A stretch of 64,000 bases of DNA from Sphingomonas sp. (GCF_017744835.1 NZ_JAGIAM010000002.1:186001-250000), one strand, 5' to 3'. Counted from the stretch's first letter, positions 8,748 through 18,502 are shown. Notes: a model not told the origin generated them from the letters alone. Numbers and translations: made by a program.

Positions 8748-10663
8748 TGACCTCCTCTTACCGCCCCGATGCGCTGATCGCGTCGGACATCTCCGCCTAT
8801 CTCGCGCTCCATCAGAACAAGTCGCTGCTGCGTTTCATCACCTGCGGATCGGTCGACGACGGCAAGTCGACGCTGATCGGGCGTCTGCTCTACGATTCGA
8901 AGATGATCTTCGAGGACCAGCTCTCGGCACTAGAGGCCGACAGCCGGCGCGTGGGGACGCAGGGCGGCGAGATCGACTTCGCGCTGCTGGTCGACGGGCT
9001 CGCCGCCGAGCGCGAGCAGGGCATCACAATCGACGTCGCCTATCGCTTCTTCGCGACCGAGAAGCGCAAGTTCATCGTCGCCGACACCCCCGGCCACGAG
9101 CAGTACACGCGCAACATGGTGACCGGCGCCTCGACCGCCGACCTGGCCGTGATCCTGATCGACGCGCGCAAGGGCGTGCTCACCCAGACGCGGCGCCACT
9201 CCTATCTCGCGCACCTGATCGGCATCCGCCACATCGTGCTCGCGGTGAACAAGATGGACCTGATCGGCTATGATCAGGCCGCGTTCGACGCGATCGTCGC
9301 CGATTACCGCGCCTTCGCCGACGAGATCGGGATCGCGGAATTCACTGCCATTCCGTTGTCGGGGCTGAAGGGCGACAATATCGCCGCGAGCAGCGACGCC
9401 ATGCCCTGGTATTCGGGGCCGACGCTGATCGAGCATCTGGAGACGGTCGAGGTCGACACCGACGCCGATCGCACCAAACCGTTCCGCCTGCCGGTGCAAT
9501 GGGTCAACCGGCCGAACCTCGACTTCCGCGGCTTTGCCGGGATGATCTCGAGCGGCACCGTGCGGCCCGGCGACGCAGTGCGCATCCTGCCTTCGGGCCG
9601 GACCACGACCGTTTCGCGGATCGTCGCGTTCGGCGGCGACCGAGAGCAGGCCGTCGCGGGTGAATCGGTGACGATCACGCTGGCCGACGAAGTCGATTGT
9701 TCGCGCGGCGACGTGATCGCCGCGGCCGACGCGCCGCCGCAGGCCGCCGACCAGTTCCGCGCCACCATCGTCTGGATGGACCCGGGAGAACTGCTCCCCG
9801 GCCGCGCCTATTGGCTCAAGCTCGGCACGCAGACGGTGAGCGCAGTGGTGCGCGAGCCCGAGCACACGATCGACGTCAACACGCTGACCAAGGCGCCCGC
9901 CAAGACGCTGGCGCTCAACGACATCGGCGTCGCCGAAGTCGCAACCGACCGCGCGCTGGTATTCGAGCCCTATGCCGACAGCCACGATCTCGGCGGCTTC
10001 ATCCTGATCGACAAGGCGAGCAACGCGACGGTTGCGGCGGGCATGCTCGACCATGCGCTGCGCCGGGCGCAGAACGTCCACTGGCAGGCGATCGAGATCA
10101 CCCGCGAGGCGCATGCCGCGCAGAAGGGCCAACAGCCCAAGCTGCTTTGGTTCACCGGCCTTTCGGGATCGGGCAAGTCGACGATCGCCAATCTGGTCGA
10201 GAAGCGACTGCACGCCATGGGCAAGCACAGCTTCCTGCTCGACGGCGACAATATCCGCCACGGATTGAACCGCGATCTGGGCTTCACCGATGCCGATCGC
10301 GTCGAGAACATCCGCCGTGTGGGCGAAGTCGCGCGGCTGATGACCGACGCGGGGCTGATCGTGCTCACTGCCTTCATCTCGCCCTTCCGCGCCGAGCGCG
10401 AGCTGGTGCGCGCGATGCTGCCCGAGGGCGAGTTCTTCGAAATCTTCGTCGACACGCCGATCGAGCTCGCCGAGGCGCGCGACCCCAAGGGACTGTATCG
10501 CAAGGCACGCGCAGGCGAGATCGCCAACTTCACCGGCATCTCGAGCCCGTACGAGCGGCCCGAAAAGCCCGAGATCCGAGTCGACACGACGCGCGAGACG
10601 CCCGAAGAAGCGGCCGAGCGGATCGTGGAGACCATCATGGGAACGTGGAGCCCGGTGATTTGA
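8747..10663 (+). CDS. cysNC: Bifunctional sulfate adenylyltransferase GTPase subunit / APS kinase
   Basis: This 638-residue fusion joins CysN, the GTPase that drives ATP sulfurylase, with CysC, which phosphorylates APS to PAPS. The CysN half (about 1-440) has the EF-Tu-like G motifs [22 protein letters not shown] and NKMDL. The CysC half (about 455-638) has a second P-loop ([12 protein letters not shown]), [20 protein letters not shown] and [11 protein letters not shown]. The fusion is common in alphaproteobacteria. It is coupled to cysD at its 5' end and to cysQ at its 3' end, giving a sulfate-activation operon. Confidence 0.97.
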   Translation: MTSSYRPDALIASDISAYLALHQNKSLLRFITCGSVDDGKSTLIGRLLYDSKMIFEDQLSALEADSRRVGTQGGEIDFALLVDGLAAEREQGITIDVAYRFFATEKRKFIVADTPGHEQYTRNMVTGASTADLAVILIDARKGVLTQTRRHSYLAHLIGIRHIVLAVNKMDLIGYDQAAFDAIVADYRAFADEIGIAEFTAIPLSGLKGDNIAASSDAMPWYSGPTLIEHLETVEVDTDADRTKPFRLPVQWVNRPNLDFRGFAGMISSGTVRPGDAVRILPSGRTTTVSRIVAFGGDREQAVAGESVTITLADEVDCSRGDVIAAADAPPQAADQFRATIVWMDPGELLPGRAYWLKLGTQTVSAVVREPEHTIDVNTLTKAPAKTLALNDIGVAEVATDRALVFEPYADSHDLGGFILIDKASNATVAAGMLDHALRRAQNVHWQAIEITREAHAAQKGQQPKLLWFTGLSGSGKSTIANLVEKRLHAMGKHSFLLDGDNIRHGLNRDLGFTDADRVENIRRVGEVARLMTDAGLIVLTAFISPFRAERELVRAMLPEGEFFEIFVDTPIELAEARDPKGLYRKARAGEIANFTGISSPYERPEKPEIRVDTTRETPEEAAERIVETIMGTWSPVI

Positions 10664-11385
10664 CCGACGCAGCGCTGGCGCGGGAGATCGCGCAAGAGGC
10701 GGGCGCGCTGCTCCTCGCCATCCAGTCCGACGGTGCCGACGGTGCGCGCGGCGACCGCGAGGCCAATGCGCTGATCATCGAGCGGCTGCGCGCCGCGCGG
10801 CCCGAGGACGCGATCCTTTCGGAGGAATCGGCCGACGACCTGAGCCGGCTCGAGCAGCGGCGCGTGTGGATCGTCGATCCGCTCGACGGGACGCGCGAGT
10901 TCGCCGAAGGCCGCAGCGATTGGGCGGTGCATGTCGCGCTGGCGATCGACGGCGTCCCCGCGGTCGGCGCAGTCGCGCTGCCGGGGCTCGGCGTCACGCT
11001 GGCGACCGACGCCCCTCCCCCGCTCGCCGCGCCGCACGATCCGCCGAGGATGCTGGTGAGCCGCACGCGCCCGAGCCAGCTCTGCGAGAACGTGATCGAG
11101 CGGATCGGCGCCGAGTCGCTCGGCATGGGATCGGCGGGCGCGAAGGCGATGGCAGTGGTGCGCGGCGAGGCCGAGATCTACCTGCACAGCGGCGGCCAGC
11201 ACCAATGGGACAATTGCGCGCCCGCCGCGGTGGCGCTGGCGGCGGGGCTGCACGCCTCGCGGATCGACGGCAGCCCGCTCGTCTACAACCAGCGCTCGAC
11301 CAGCATCCCCGATCTGTTGATCTGTCGGAAGGAGTTGGCGGGCACGGTGCTCACCGCCGTCGCCGGGTGTGGCGAGGCGGGTTAG
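10660..11385 (+). CDS. cysQ: 3'(2'),5'-bisphosphate nucleotidase
   Basis: It recycles 3'-phosphoadenosine 5'-phosphate, or hydrolyses PAPS, to AMP or APS and phosphate, preventing toxic build-up from sulfate assimilation. The 241-residue inositol-monophosphatase-fold protein shows the metal-binding ILSEES and [12 protein letters not shown] motifs and the C-terminal [15 protein letters not shown] (WD-containing) motif. The start is most likely the TTG at 10660, overlapping the cysNC stop (TTGA) with GGAG 9 bases upstream. A GTG at 10645 is the alternative. Confidence 0.92.
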   Translation: MTDAALAREIAQEAGALLLAIQSDGADGARGDREANALIIERLRAARPEDAILSEESADDLSRLEQRRVWIVDPLDGTREFAEGRSDWAVHVALAIDGVPAVGAVALPGLGVTLATDAPPPLAAPHDPPRMLVSRTRPSQLCENVIERIGAESLGMGSAGAKAMAVVRGEAEIYLHSGGQHQWDNCAPAAVALAAGLHASRIDGSPLVYNQRSTSIPDLLICRKELAGTVLTAVAGCGEAG

Positions 11386-11406
11386 GCGATAGGCGCGCCT
11401 GTTGCT

Positions 11407-11554
11407 CCTCTCCCTGAAAGGGAGGGGTTGGGGTTGGTGCGCGCGTCGGCGCGCTCAAAAGACTCAATAGCGATCCGATGAACAGCGGCGGACGAGGCAT
11501 CGAGCCCCGCCTGTCGCTACATCCACCCCCTTGCCCCTCCCTTTCAGGGAGGGG
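11407..11554. repeat. Paired palindromic repeats (BIME- or MITE-like), possible bidirectional terminator
   Basis: Two near-identical palindromes face each other. One is at 11407-11427 (CCTCTCCCT, loop GAA, AGGGAGGGG). The other is at 11534-11554 (CCCCTCCCT, loop TTC, AGGGAGGGG, perfect 9-bp stem). Between them, 11439-11454 is a third hairpin (GCGCGC, loop GTCG, GCGCGC). The block fills the space between the convergent cysQ and TonB receptor genes. It resembles dispersed extragenic palindromic elements and could stop transcription from both sides. No second copy was noticed in this window. Confidence 0.6.
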
Positions 11555-11569
11555 AAATCAGTCTCGGGC

Positions 11570-14338
11570 TCAGAACCGCACGCGGACGCCGCCGTTGACG
11601 CGCCGGCCGAAGGTTTCGATGATCGTGCGCCGGTAGATGCTGTTGGCATTCTCCGCGCGCACGGCGTTGAACAGGTTCACGCCTTCGAGGAACAGCGAGA
11701 CATTGTCGTTGAGCTTGAGGCCGGCCGAGGCGTCCCACTGGCCATAGGCCTCGCCGAACTCGGGGTTGTTGCCGCGCCCGCGCGACGTGATCAGATATTT
11801 GGAGCGCCAGTTGTACGAGATGCGCGCGTTGAACACGCTGTCCTCGTAGAAGCCCGAAAGGTTGTAGCTGTGCCGCGACAGGCCCGGGAAGCTCAGCGGC
11901 CCGCCGGTGAAGACGTCGCGGTCAGCATAGCCCGAGTCCTTCGAATAGGTGTAGTTGGCGATCACGCCCAAGTGGCTGAGCGGCCCCGGCAGGAAATCGA
12001 GCACATATTGGCCGCCGACCTCGACGCCGTTGATCGTCACCTTGCTCGTGCCGTTCACCGGCACCGTCACCGTATAGGTGGTGCCGCTGTTCGGATCGAC
12101 GTAAGCCTCGCTGCCGTTCTGGATGAACGAGCTGATTTCCTTGCGGAAATAAGTCGCGGAGAGATAGCCGGTGCGGTTCGGATAATATTCGATGCCCAGA
12201 TCATACTGGCGCGCGCGATAGGGCTCGAGGCCCGGGTTGCCGCGCGATCCGGTGAGCCCCACCGCGTCGAGCGCGAACCGCGGCGCGAGCTGCGCCGGCG
12301 ACGGGCGTGCCAGCACTTCGGTGGCGGTCGCGCGTAGCTGGAGCTTGTTGGGGATGATCTGCGCCTTGAGGTTCAGCGAGGGCAGGAATTCGGTGTAGTG
12401 CCCCTCGAAGGAGACCGGCGTCACCGTGCCCGACTGCACCTGGAAGCCATCCGAAGTGGTGCGCGTGTCCACCACGCGCGCGCCGATCACGCCGCTCACC
12501 ACGACGCCGAGGTCTGCCTCGAACGCCGCCTGGGCGTAGCCGGCGAAATTCTTCTCGGTCACTTCCCAAGTGTCGAGCGGCACCGGGTTGACGAAGGGAT
12601 CGGGGATGCCGACCGCGTCGGCGACTTCCATACCGAGGTTGAGCCAGCGCTCGATGCCGCCGTCGAACCCGCGGTTCGCACCGCGGAAGAAGTCGTGGTC
12701 GCCGAGCGTGGCGTTCGCGCCGACCAGGTCCCGGATCTGCTGGGTGAGCTGCGCCGGCGGCACGGTAGAGACCGTGACGTTGGTGCTGACGCCGGTCGCG
12801 TAGGTGTTGTCGAGCGTGACTCCGTTATAGCCGTTCAGCGTCGTCGACCGATCGAAATAGCGGCTGTCGGCAGTGAGCTCGCGGCGCTGGACGCCGGCCT
12901 TCAGCGAGGTGAACAACCCACCTTCAGGCTTGAACTCGGCATCGAGCTTGAGATCGACTTCCTCCTGGTCGTTGTAGCGAGGGCGGCGCAGCACGATGAG
13001 CTGGTTGAGGCCTGCGGTCGTGGTCTGGTCGATCGGCAGGGTGATGTTGGGGGCCTGCTGATCATTGTCATAGTCGATCGTCAGCGACGAGATGCCGAGC
13101 GCCGCTGCAGTGGCGTTGATCTCGTTGTTGTAGGCGCGCGACTTGGCATAGCCGGCGCGGGCCTGCAGCGTCAGCCGGCCGACCGTATAATCGACGCCGG
13201 CCTGGCCGTTGAAGGTGTTGCGGTCCTGCGTGCCGAGGATGTTGCGATAGCTCGCCGAGAGGCCGTTCGGCGCTGCAAGGACGCCGTTGAAGGTGACGGT
13301 CGAGACGGTGTCGTCGGGGCCGATGGTCGTACGGGTGCGATCGACGCCGCCATCGACGACGTTCTGCACGGTACCGAGCTGGAGGAACTGGCTGTCGAGC
13401 GTCAGCCGCGATCGCGTGTAGGTGCCCTCGAGGAAGGCGCGGAAATTGTCATCGGGGCGATATTCGATGATGCCATTGATCGCGCCGCGCTTGGTCGACT
13501 CGCGGTTGATGATCGGGCGCGGGATGTCCGGGTAGAAATCGCCCGAGCCGTCGCCGTTCAGATCGAGCGCCTGCATGCCGGCCGTAGCGGGATCGGCATC
13601 GATCTGGCGCCAGCCGGTGGTGCGGAGCTGGTCGTACCAGAGGCTGCGCTGCTCATAGGTGGCGGAGACGAGGACACCGATCGTGTCGTTGGCGAAGAGC
13701 TTGCTGCCGATCAGCGCGAACTTGGGGTCGAGCCGGTCGGAGAGGGTGCCGTAGATGCCCTGCGCCGATCCGGCGATGAAGGAGCCCTTGCTGTCGAACG
13801 GCCGGCGCGTGATGATCCGAACGGTGCCGCCAAGGCCGCCCTCGGTCATGTCCGGGGTGGCCGATTTCACTACCTCGACCCGCGAGACGAATTCGACGGG
13901 GAGGTCGCGGAATTCGACTGCGCGCGAGCTGCCGACGACGGTGGAGAGGGCGGTCTGACCGTTGATCTCGACGCGGTTGAGCGCCGGCTCGGCGCCGCGG
14001 ATCGAAATGTTCTGCCCCTCGCCCGCGGCGCGCGTGATCTGCACGCCGGTGACGCGCTGGAGCGCCTCGCCGATGTTCTTGTCGGGGAACTTGCCGATGT
14101 CCTCGGCCGAGATCGCGTCGAGCACCTGCGCCGAGGTGCGCTTGGCGTTCTGCGCATTGGCAAGGCTCTGACGGATGCCGGTGACGACGATCTCGCCGTC
14201 TTCGGCCTGCGGAGCGGCCGCGGGAGCCTCCGTTTCAGGCTGGGGCTGAGTCTGGGCTTGCGCCCCGGTTGCCAGCACCAGTGCGAGCGTCGCGATGCTC
14301 GAAGTCTGCGCCCATTCCCTCACACGTCCAGCGACCAT
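11570..14338 (-). CDS. TonB-dependent receptor (TonB-Xanth-Caul type)
   Basis: This 922-residue outer-membrane receptor probably imports a carbohydrate or other large nutrient with TonB energy. From the ATG at 14338 it has a signal peptide ending GAQAQ, a TonB box region (EIVVTGIRQSL), the plug signature EDIGKFPDKNIGEALQRVTG with ISIRG, and a long beta-barrel ending in an aromatic residue (VNGGVRVRF). The plug sequence is typical of the large TonB-Xanth-Caul family. The start is fixed by GGGAGG 8 bases upstream. The RBS can be hidden in a hairpin (14346-14385). The substrate is not shown by the context; the nearest genes are a CitE-like lyase and cysQ. Confidence 0.93.
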   Translation of the reverse strand: MVAGRVREWAQTSSIATLALVLATGAQAQTQPQPETEAPAAAPQAEDGEIVVTGIRQSLANAQNAKRTSAQVLDAISAEDIGKFPDKNIGEALQRVTGVQITRAAGEGQNISIRGAEPALNRVEINGQTALSTVVGSSRAVEFRDLPVEFVSRVEVVKSATPDMTEGGLGGTVRIITRRPFDSKGSFIAGSAQGIYGTLSDRLDPKFALIGSKLFANDTIGVLVSATYEQRSLWYDQLRTTGWRQIDADPATAGMQALDLNGDGSGDFYPDIPRPIINRESTKRGAINGIIEYRPDDNFRAFLEGTYTRSRLTLDSQFLQLGTVQNVVDGGVDRTRTTIGPDDTVSTVTFNGVLAAPNGLSASYRNILGTQDRNTFNGQAGVDYTVGRLTLQARAGYAKSRAYNNEINATAAALGISSLTIDYDNDQQAPNITLPIDQTTTAGLNQLIVLRRPRYNDQEEVDLKLDAEFKPEGGLFTSLKAGVQRRELTADSRYFDRSTTLNGYNGVTLDNTYATGVSTNVTVSTVPPAQLTQQIRDLVGANATLGDHDFFRGANRGFDGGIERWLNLGMEVADAVGIPDPFVNPVPLDTWEVTEKNFAGYAQAAFEADLGVVVSGVIGARVVDTRTTSDGFQVQSGTVTPVSFEGHYTEFLPSLNLKAQIIPNKLQLRATATEVLARPSPAQLAPRFALDAVGLTGSRGNPGLEPYRARQYDLGIEYYPNRTGYLSATYFRKEISSFIQNGSEAYVDPNSGTTYTVTVPVNGTSKVTINGVEVGGQYVLDFLPGPLSHLGVIANYTYSKDSGYADRDVFTGGPLSFPGLSRHSYNLSGFYEDSVFNARISYNWRSKYLITSRGRGNNPEFGEAYGQWDASAGLKLNDNVSLFLEGVNLFNAVRAENANSIYRRTIIETFGRRVNGGVRVRF

Positions 14339-14345
14339 TGGATAT

Positions 14346-14385
14346 CCTCCCAACTCGTACAACCGCGCCCGTTGGCGTCGGGAGG
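14346..14385 (-). promoter_or_regulatory. Hairpin that sequesters the receptor's ribosome binding site
   Basis: On the minus strand CCTCCCGAC (around 14377-14385) can pair over 9 bp (one G-U) with GTTGGGAGG (14346-14354), which contains the Shine-Dalgarno sequence of the TonB receptor. The intervening loop has its own CAAC/GTTG stem. This suggests translational control, for example by a small RNA, protein or temperature. Confidence 0.45.
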
Positions 14386-14429
14386 TACAGGATAGCGCGT
14401 GCAGCGAACTTAACAAGTAGGATGCGCTC

Positions 14430-14444
14430 TCATAATATGAGATA
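14430..14444. promoter_or_regulatory. Candidate operator palindrome
   Basis: TCTCATA-A-TATGAGA is a perfect 7-bp inverted repeat around one base, in an AT-rich stretch between the divergent TonB receptor and CitE-like gene. An outer pair GTGCAG (14401-14406) and CTGCAC (14449-14454) flanks it. The position suits a shared operator for both genes. The cognate regulator is not evident nearby. Confidence 0.45.
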
Positions 14445-14507
14445 TTCTGCACGCTTTACCCCCGCGCGGCCGGTCCTTAAGCCTGAGGCCGAAAACAGGA
14501 GGATGTC

Positions 14508-15389
14508 TTGACCGAGCCGCTCGTTGCGCGATCGCTGCTGTTCGCCCCCGGGGATTCCGAGCGCAAGCTGGCCAAGGCCGGCGCGAGCGGCGCCGATCTG
14601 GTGCTGCTCGACCTGGAGGACGCGGTCGCCGAGGCGAGCAAGGGCGAGGCACGTCGGCTGGTCGCCGAGCACCTACGCGGCACCGAGCGCGCGCAGCCGC
14701 AATGGGTGCGGATCAATCCGCTCGGCAGCGGCCATGCGCTCGCCGACCTGGCCGCGGTGGTGCCGGCGCGACCGGACGGGATCATGCTGCCCAAGGCTAC
14801 GCGCGCCGAGGCGGAACGGCTCCACCATTATCTGACCGCGCTCGAGGCCGCGGCGGGGCTACCGCAAGGCGGCATCCGCACCATCGCCATTGCCACCGAA
14901 ACGGCGCCCGCGCTGTTCGGGTTGGGCGAATACGCCGGCTGTCCGCGCCTCGCCGCGCTCACCTGGGGCGCGGAGGACAGCGCGACGGCGCTAGGCGCGA
15001 CCGACAACCGCGACGAGAACGGCGAGTACGACTTCCCCTACCAGCTCTTCCGCGCGCTCTGCCTCGCCGGTGCGGCGGCAGCGCAGGTGACGCCGATCGA
15101 GACGATCCATGGCGATTTCCGCGACCTGGCAGGGCTGGAAAAAGTGGCGGTGCGGGCGCGGCGCGCGGGCTTCCGCGGCATGATGGCGATCCACCCGGAC
15201 CAGGTGCCGGTGATCAACCGCGCTTTCTCCCCAAGCGAGGCCGAGATCGCGCATGCCGAACGGATCGTCGCCGCCTTTGCCGCCAATCCGGGCGCAGGCA
15301 CGATCGGGCTCGACGGCGCGATGCTCGACATGCCCCACCTCAAGCGCGCCCAGGCGTTGCTCGCGTTGCGACGCTTTGACGCAAGTTAG
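14508..15389 (+). CDS. CitE-like HpcH/HpaI aldolase family CoA-ester lyase
   Basis: The 293-residue TIM-barrel protein belongs to the citrate-lyase beta / malyl-CoA lyase family. It shows RSLLFAPGDSERKLAKA at the N-terminus (Arg and start of the barrel), LVLLDLEDAV, MLPKATRAE, the metal-binding Glu in TIAIATETAPALF and GAEDSATALGA. No CitF or CitD partners are present, so it is a stand-alone CitE-like enzyme, probably acting on a malyl-CoA-type thioester. The exact substrate cannot be read. The start is a TTG at 14508 with an excellent AGGAGG 5 bases upstream. An ATG just before it runs straight into a stop. It is divergent from the TonB receptor. Confidence 0.88.
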   Translation: MTEPLVARSLLFAPGDSERKLAKAGASGADLVLLDLEDAVAEASKGEARRLVAEHLRGTERAQPQWVRINPLGSGHALADLAAVVPARPDGIMLPKATRAEAERLHHYLTALEAAAGLPQGGIRTIAIATETAPALFGLGEYAGCPRLAALTWGAEDSATALGATDNRDENGEYDFPYQLFRALCLAGAAAAQVTPIETIHGDFRDLAGLEKVAVRARRAGFRGMMAIHPDQVPVINRAFSPSEAEIAHAERIVAAFAANPGAGTIGLDGAMLDMPHLKRAQALLALRRFDAS

Positions 15390-15454
15390 TTGATTCAGAG
15401 AAGGTTGCGGCTAGGGTTTCGAACCCGATCGATGCCCAGGGGGGCCAGTATTCA

Positions 15455-17599
15455 ATGATCGAAGCGCAGGCTGCAGACGAGACGCTTCCAGTCGGGGAGG
15501 ATGAATTCCGCCTCATCGCGGACAGCGCCCCCGTTGCGGTCTGGGTGACGCGGCTCGATCGCACACGCAGCTTCGTCAACCGGGCCTATGTCGAGTTCCT
15601 GGGCGTTCCCTATGACGAGGCGCTGCGCTTCGACTGGCGGCAGATCATTCATCCCGACGACGCAACGCGGATCATCGCGGAATCGGTCGCGGGCGAGGCC
15701 AGCCTCCAGACCTTCGAGCTCGAAGGACGCTATCGCCGATCGGACGGCAAGTGGCGCTGGCTCCACTCGACCTCGGCGCCGCGGCGCGACGCGCAGGGCC
15801 GGCACAGCGGCTTCATCGGGGTGGCGCACGACATCACCGACGCCAAGGAAGCCGAACTTTCGCTGCGCGAGCGCGAAGCCCAGCTCTCCGGCTTCATCAA
15901 CCAGGCGACCGCCGGCTTCGGCCAAGTCGATCTCGACGGCCGCTTCACGCTGGTCAACGACCGGTTCTGCGAGATCGCCGGCTGGAGCCGCGAAGAGCTG
16001 ATGCGGAAGCGGATGCAGGACATCACGCATCCTGAGGACCTGGTCGCCAACATCCCGCTGTTCGAGCGCGCGGTGCGAGAGGGCACGCCCTACACGCACG
16101 AGAAGCGCTACATCCGCAAGGACGGCAGCATCGTGTGGGTCAACAATTCGGTCTCCGTGATCCGCCGCCCCGACGGCGAGCCGTTCGGCGTGCTGGCGGT
16201 CGCGCTCGACGTCACCCAGCGCCGCGAGGCCGAAGCACGGCTGCGCAAGAGCGAGGAATCGCTGCGCCTCGCGACCGAGAGTGCGGGCATGGCGACCTGG
16301 GAACTCGACCTCGAGACCATGACCGGGCAATGGTCGCCCAACCGCTTCGACCTGTTCGGGCTCAAGCGCAGCCCGGACTGCCGAGGCAGCTTCGAGGACT
16401 GGCTCGACCGCATCCATCCGCACGATCGCGAACGGGTGCGCCAAGCCGCCGAGCGCTGTTTCGAGCAGGGCGTGCCCTACACGATCGAGTATCGCATACT
16501 GCGCGCCGACACCGGCGAGGAGCGCTGGCTGCAGAGCCACGGCCGGCGCATCGACTATGACGACCGGCGGCCGAGCCGCTTCGTCGGCGTGTCGTTCGAC
16601 ATCACGGCCCGCAAGCGTGCCGAGGACGATCTGCGCGCCAGCGAGACGCGCTACCGTTCGATCTTCGAACAGGCCAACGACTTCCTGATCACCACCACTG
16701 TCGACCAGGTGATCACTTCGGTGAACCCCGCCGTGCTCGCCGCGCTCGGCTATAGCGAAGAGGAGCTCGTCGGGCATCACGTCCGCGAGTTCATGGACGC
16801 CGATCAATATGAGATCAGCCGCGCCGCGCTCCAGCAGAAGCTGGTCGAGGGCGGCACGACCCGCACCACGCTGTGCGTGCGCGCCCGCGACGGACGCGAG
16901 CTGATGTGGGAGATCAGCTCCTGGCTCAGCATGGACGAGCATGGCCGGCCGCAGGCGCTCCACGCCATCGGCCGCGACATGACCGAGGCCAAGCGCTCCG
17001 AGGCGCATCTGCGGCTGCTGATCGACGAGCTCAACCACCGCGTGAAGAACATGCTCGCGATCGTCCAGGGAATCGCCCAGCAGAGCTTCAAGGGCGAGGT
17101 CGACCCCGCGGCCGCGCGGCGCGCGTTCGAAGGGCGGCTCGCGGCGCTCTCCAACGCGCACAATCTGCTGACGCGGGAGCATTGGGGCGCGGTCTCGATG
17201 ACGCAGATCATCGAGGATGCCGTCGCGCCGCACGGCGGCGACAGTGGGCGGTTCCAGCTGGAGGGTCCCGACCTGTCGATCCAACCCAAGACCGCGATCA
17301 GCCTTGCGCTCGCGATCCACGAACTGGCGACCAACGCCGTCAAGCACGGCGCGCTGTCGCGGCCCGAGGGGCGCGTGCGCATCCACTGGACGCGCAGCGG
17401 CGCCGACGGCGCGTCGCGCCTCTCGCTGGCCTGGGAGGAGCACGGCGGGCCCGAGGTCGAGGCACCAAGCCGCCGCGGTTTCGGCACGCGCATGATCGAG
17501 CGCGGACTGGCAGCCGAGCTCGCCGGCACGGTCAAGATCGACTTCCGGCGCGAAGGGCTGGTCTGCACGGTCGAGGCGCCGCTGCCGGAGGGGGCGTGA
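15455..17599 (+). CDS. Four-PAS HWE-family sensor histidine kinase
   Basis: The 714-residue protein has no membrane segment and carries about four PAS/PAC modules in tandem (roughly 25-135, 150-265, 275-390 and 400-515). These are recognised by repeated W-x-N-x-S, YRRSDGKWRW, RYIRKDGSIVWV, EYRILRADTGEERWL and FVGVSFDITARKRAE-type motifs. The kinase core begins LIDELNHRVKNMLAIVQGIA with phospho-acceptor H528, followed by AHNLLTREHW and the HWE-type ATPase signature HELATNAVKHGALS, W-x-E and GFGTRMIERGL. Such soluble PAS-HWE kinases often sense light or redox and feed stress-response circuits. It is translationally coupled to the receiver protein downstream. Confidence 0.93.
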   Translation: MIEAQAADETLPVGEDEFRLIADSAPVAVWVTRLDRTRSFVNRAYVEFLGVPYDEALRFDWRQIIHPDDATRIIAESVAGEASLQTFELEGRYRRSDGKWRWLHSTSAPRRDAQGRHSGFIGVAHDITDAKEAELSLREREAQLSGFINQATAGFGQVDLDGRFTLVNDRFCEIAGWSREELMRKRMQDITHPEDLVANIPLFERAVREGTPYTHEKRYIRKDGSIVWVNNSVSVIRRPDGEPFGVLAVALDVTQRREAEARLRKSEESLRLATESAGMATWELDLETMTGQWSPNRFDLFGLKRSPDCRGSFEDWLDRIHPHDRERVRQAAERCFEQGVPYTIEYRILRADTGEERWLQSHGRRIDYDDRRPSRFVGVSFDITARKRAEDDLRASETRYRSIFEQANDFLITTTVDQVITSVNPAVLAALGYSEEELVGHHVREFMDADQYEISRAALQQKLVEGGTTRTTLCVRARDGRELMWEISSWLSMDEHGRPQALHAIGRDMTEAKRSEAHLRLLIDELNHRVKNMLAIVQGIAQQSFKGEVDPAAARRAFEGRLAALSNAHNLLTREHWGAVSMTQIIEDAVAPHGGDSGRFQLEGPDLSIQPKTAISLALAIHELATNAVKHGALSRPEGRVRIHWTRSGADGASRLSLAWEEHGGPEVEAPSRRGFGTRMIERGLAAELAGTVKIDFRREGLVCTVEAPLPEGA

Positions 17600-17958
17600 T
17601 GGGCGCGATCGCAGGCAAGCGCGTGCTCCTGGTCGAGGACGAGCCGATCGTCGCGATGGCGCTTGAGGACATGCTCGACGCACTCGGCTGCACGGTGCTG
17701 GGTCCGGCCACCCGTCTGGCGGAGGGAGTCGCTCTGGCCGAAGGCGAGCCGATCGACGCCGCGATCCTCGACATCAACCTGATGGGCGATACGAGCACGC
17801 CAATCGCCGACGTGCTGCGGCTGCGCGACGTGCCTTTCGCCTTCGCCAGCGGATACGGCACCGTCCCGGAGGGCTATGAGGAAGCCCCGCTGATCGAGAA
17901 GCCCTATCGCGAGCAGGACGTCGCGGCGGTGCTCGAAGTGCTGCTCAGCCGCGGCTGA
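17599..17958 (+). CDS. Stand-alone receiver-domain response regulator
   Basis: The 119-residue CheY-like protein has the acidic pair in LLVEDEP, phospho-acceptor D58 in AILDINLMG, the conserved T/S-to-aromatic region FAFASGYG and K101 in IEKPY. There is no output domain, so it probably relays phosphate or acts by protein contact. Its ATG shares one base with the kinase stop (TGATG), making it the obvious partner of the HWE kinase. Its last 14 bases overlap the convergent gene that ends at 17945. Confidence 0.93.
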   Translation: MGAIAGKRVLLVEDEPIVAMALEDMLDALGCTVLGPATRLAEGVALAEGEPIDAAILDINLMGDTSTPIADVLRLRDVPFAFASGYGTVPEGYEEAPLIEKPYREQDVAAVLEVLLSRG

Positions 17959-18502
17959 AGGTCCAGCGGCTTGGGCCGCTCGCCAGCAACAGCTTCTGCC
18001 CCTGGAAAGTCATCGCATAGCGCTCGGTGGCGGCGGCGATCGTGCCGCTTCCCTGCTTTCCGCACGACGAGCGCCAGCTCTCGGTGCCGCCGCTGATCGC
18101 GAAAAGGAGCTGGCCCGGCTCCAACTGCACGTTGCCCTGCTTGTGCTGCACCGTCGTGCGCGTGCAGCCGCCGCTCTCGGCATGGCGGCGCGTGATCGTC
18201 CAGTCGAAGCGGCCATCCTGCCCGATCACCAGCGTCATCGATCGCGCGACGTCCATCGGCACCGGCTCGGTCACGATCGCGGTGCGAGTCATCGAGCCAT
18301 AGCCGACCGATCCGCCGAGGCTCGTACCTGCGCCGACACCGAAATTGGGCTGGAGCTTGATCCGCGGCACGAGCACCAGCTCCTTGCCCTGGCTCGACTG
18401 CGACCACCGGCCAGCGAAGGGCGCAGTCGTGGCCGGGGCGTTCGCCAGGGCAAGTCCGCTCGTCGCCACGGCAAGGAGGGCAGATCCGGTCTTGAGCAGC
18501 AT
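17945..18502 (-). CDS. Secreted protein of unknown function
   Basis: I do not recognise this 185-residue protein. It begins with a signal peptide (LLKTGSALLAVATSGLALANA), and the mature part is rich in beta-prone and Gly stretches. Two cysteines, in GGCTRTT and SSCGKQG, could form a disulphide. It ends with WTFSRG. It lies between the kinase/receiver pair and an M16 peptidase, with 103 bases of intergenic DNA on the upstream side. Its 3' end overlaps the receiver gene by 14 bases in the opposite orientation. Confidence 0.75.
   Translation of the reverse strand: MLLKTGSALLAVATSGLALANAPATTAPFAGRWSQSSQGKELVLVPRIKLQPNFGVGAGTSLGGSVGYGSMTRTAIVTEPVPMDVARSMTLVIGQDGRFDWTITRRHAESGGCTRTTVQHKQGNVQLEPGQLLFAISGGTESWRSSCGKQGSGTIAAATERYAMTFQGQKLLLASGPSRWTFSRG

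Noticed and set aside
12398..14395. Plus-strand frame of 665 codons opposite the first TonB receptor
   Set aside because: It is a mirror of receptor codons, with no RBS and no domain.
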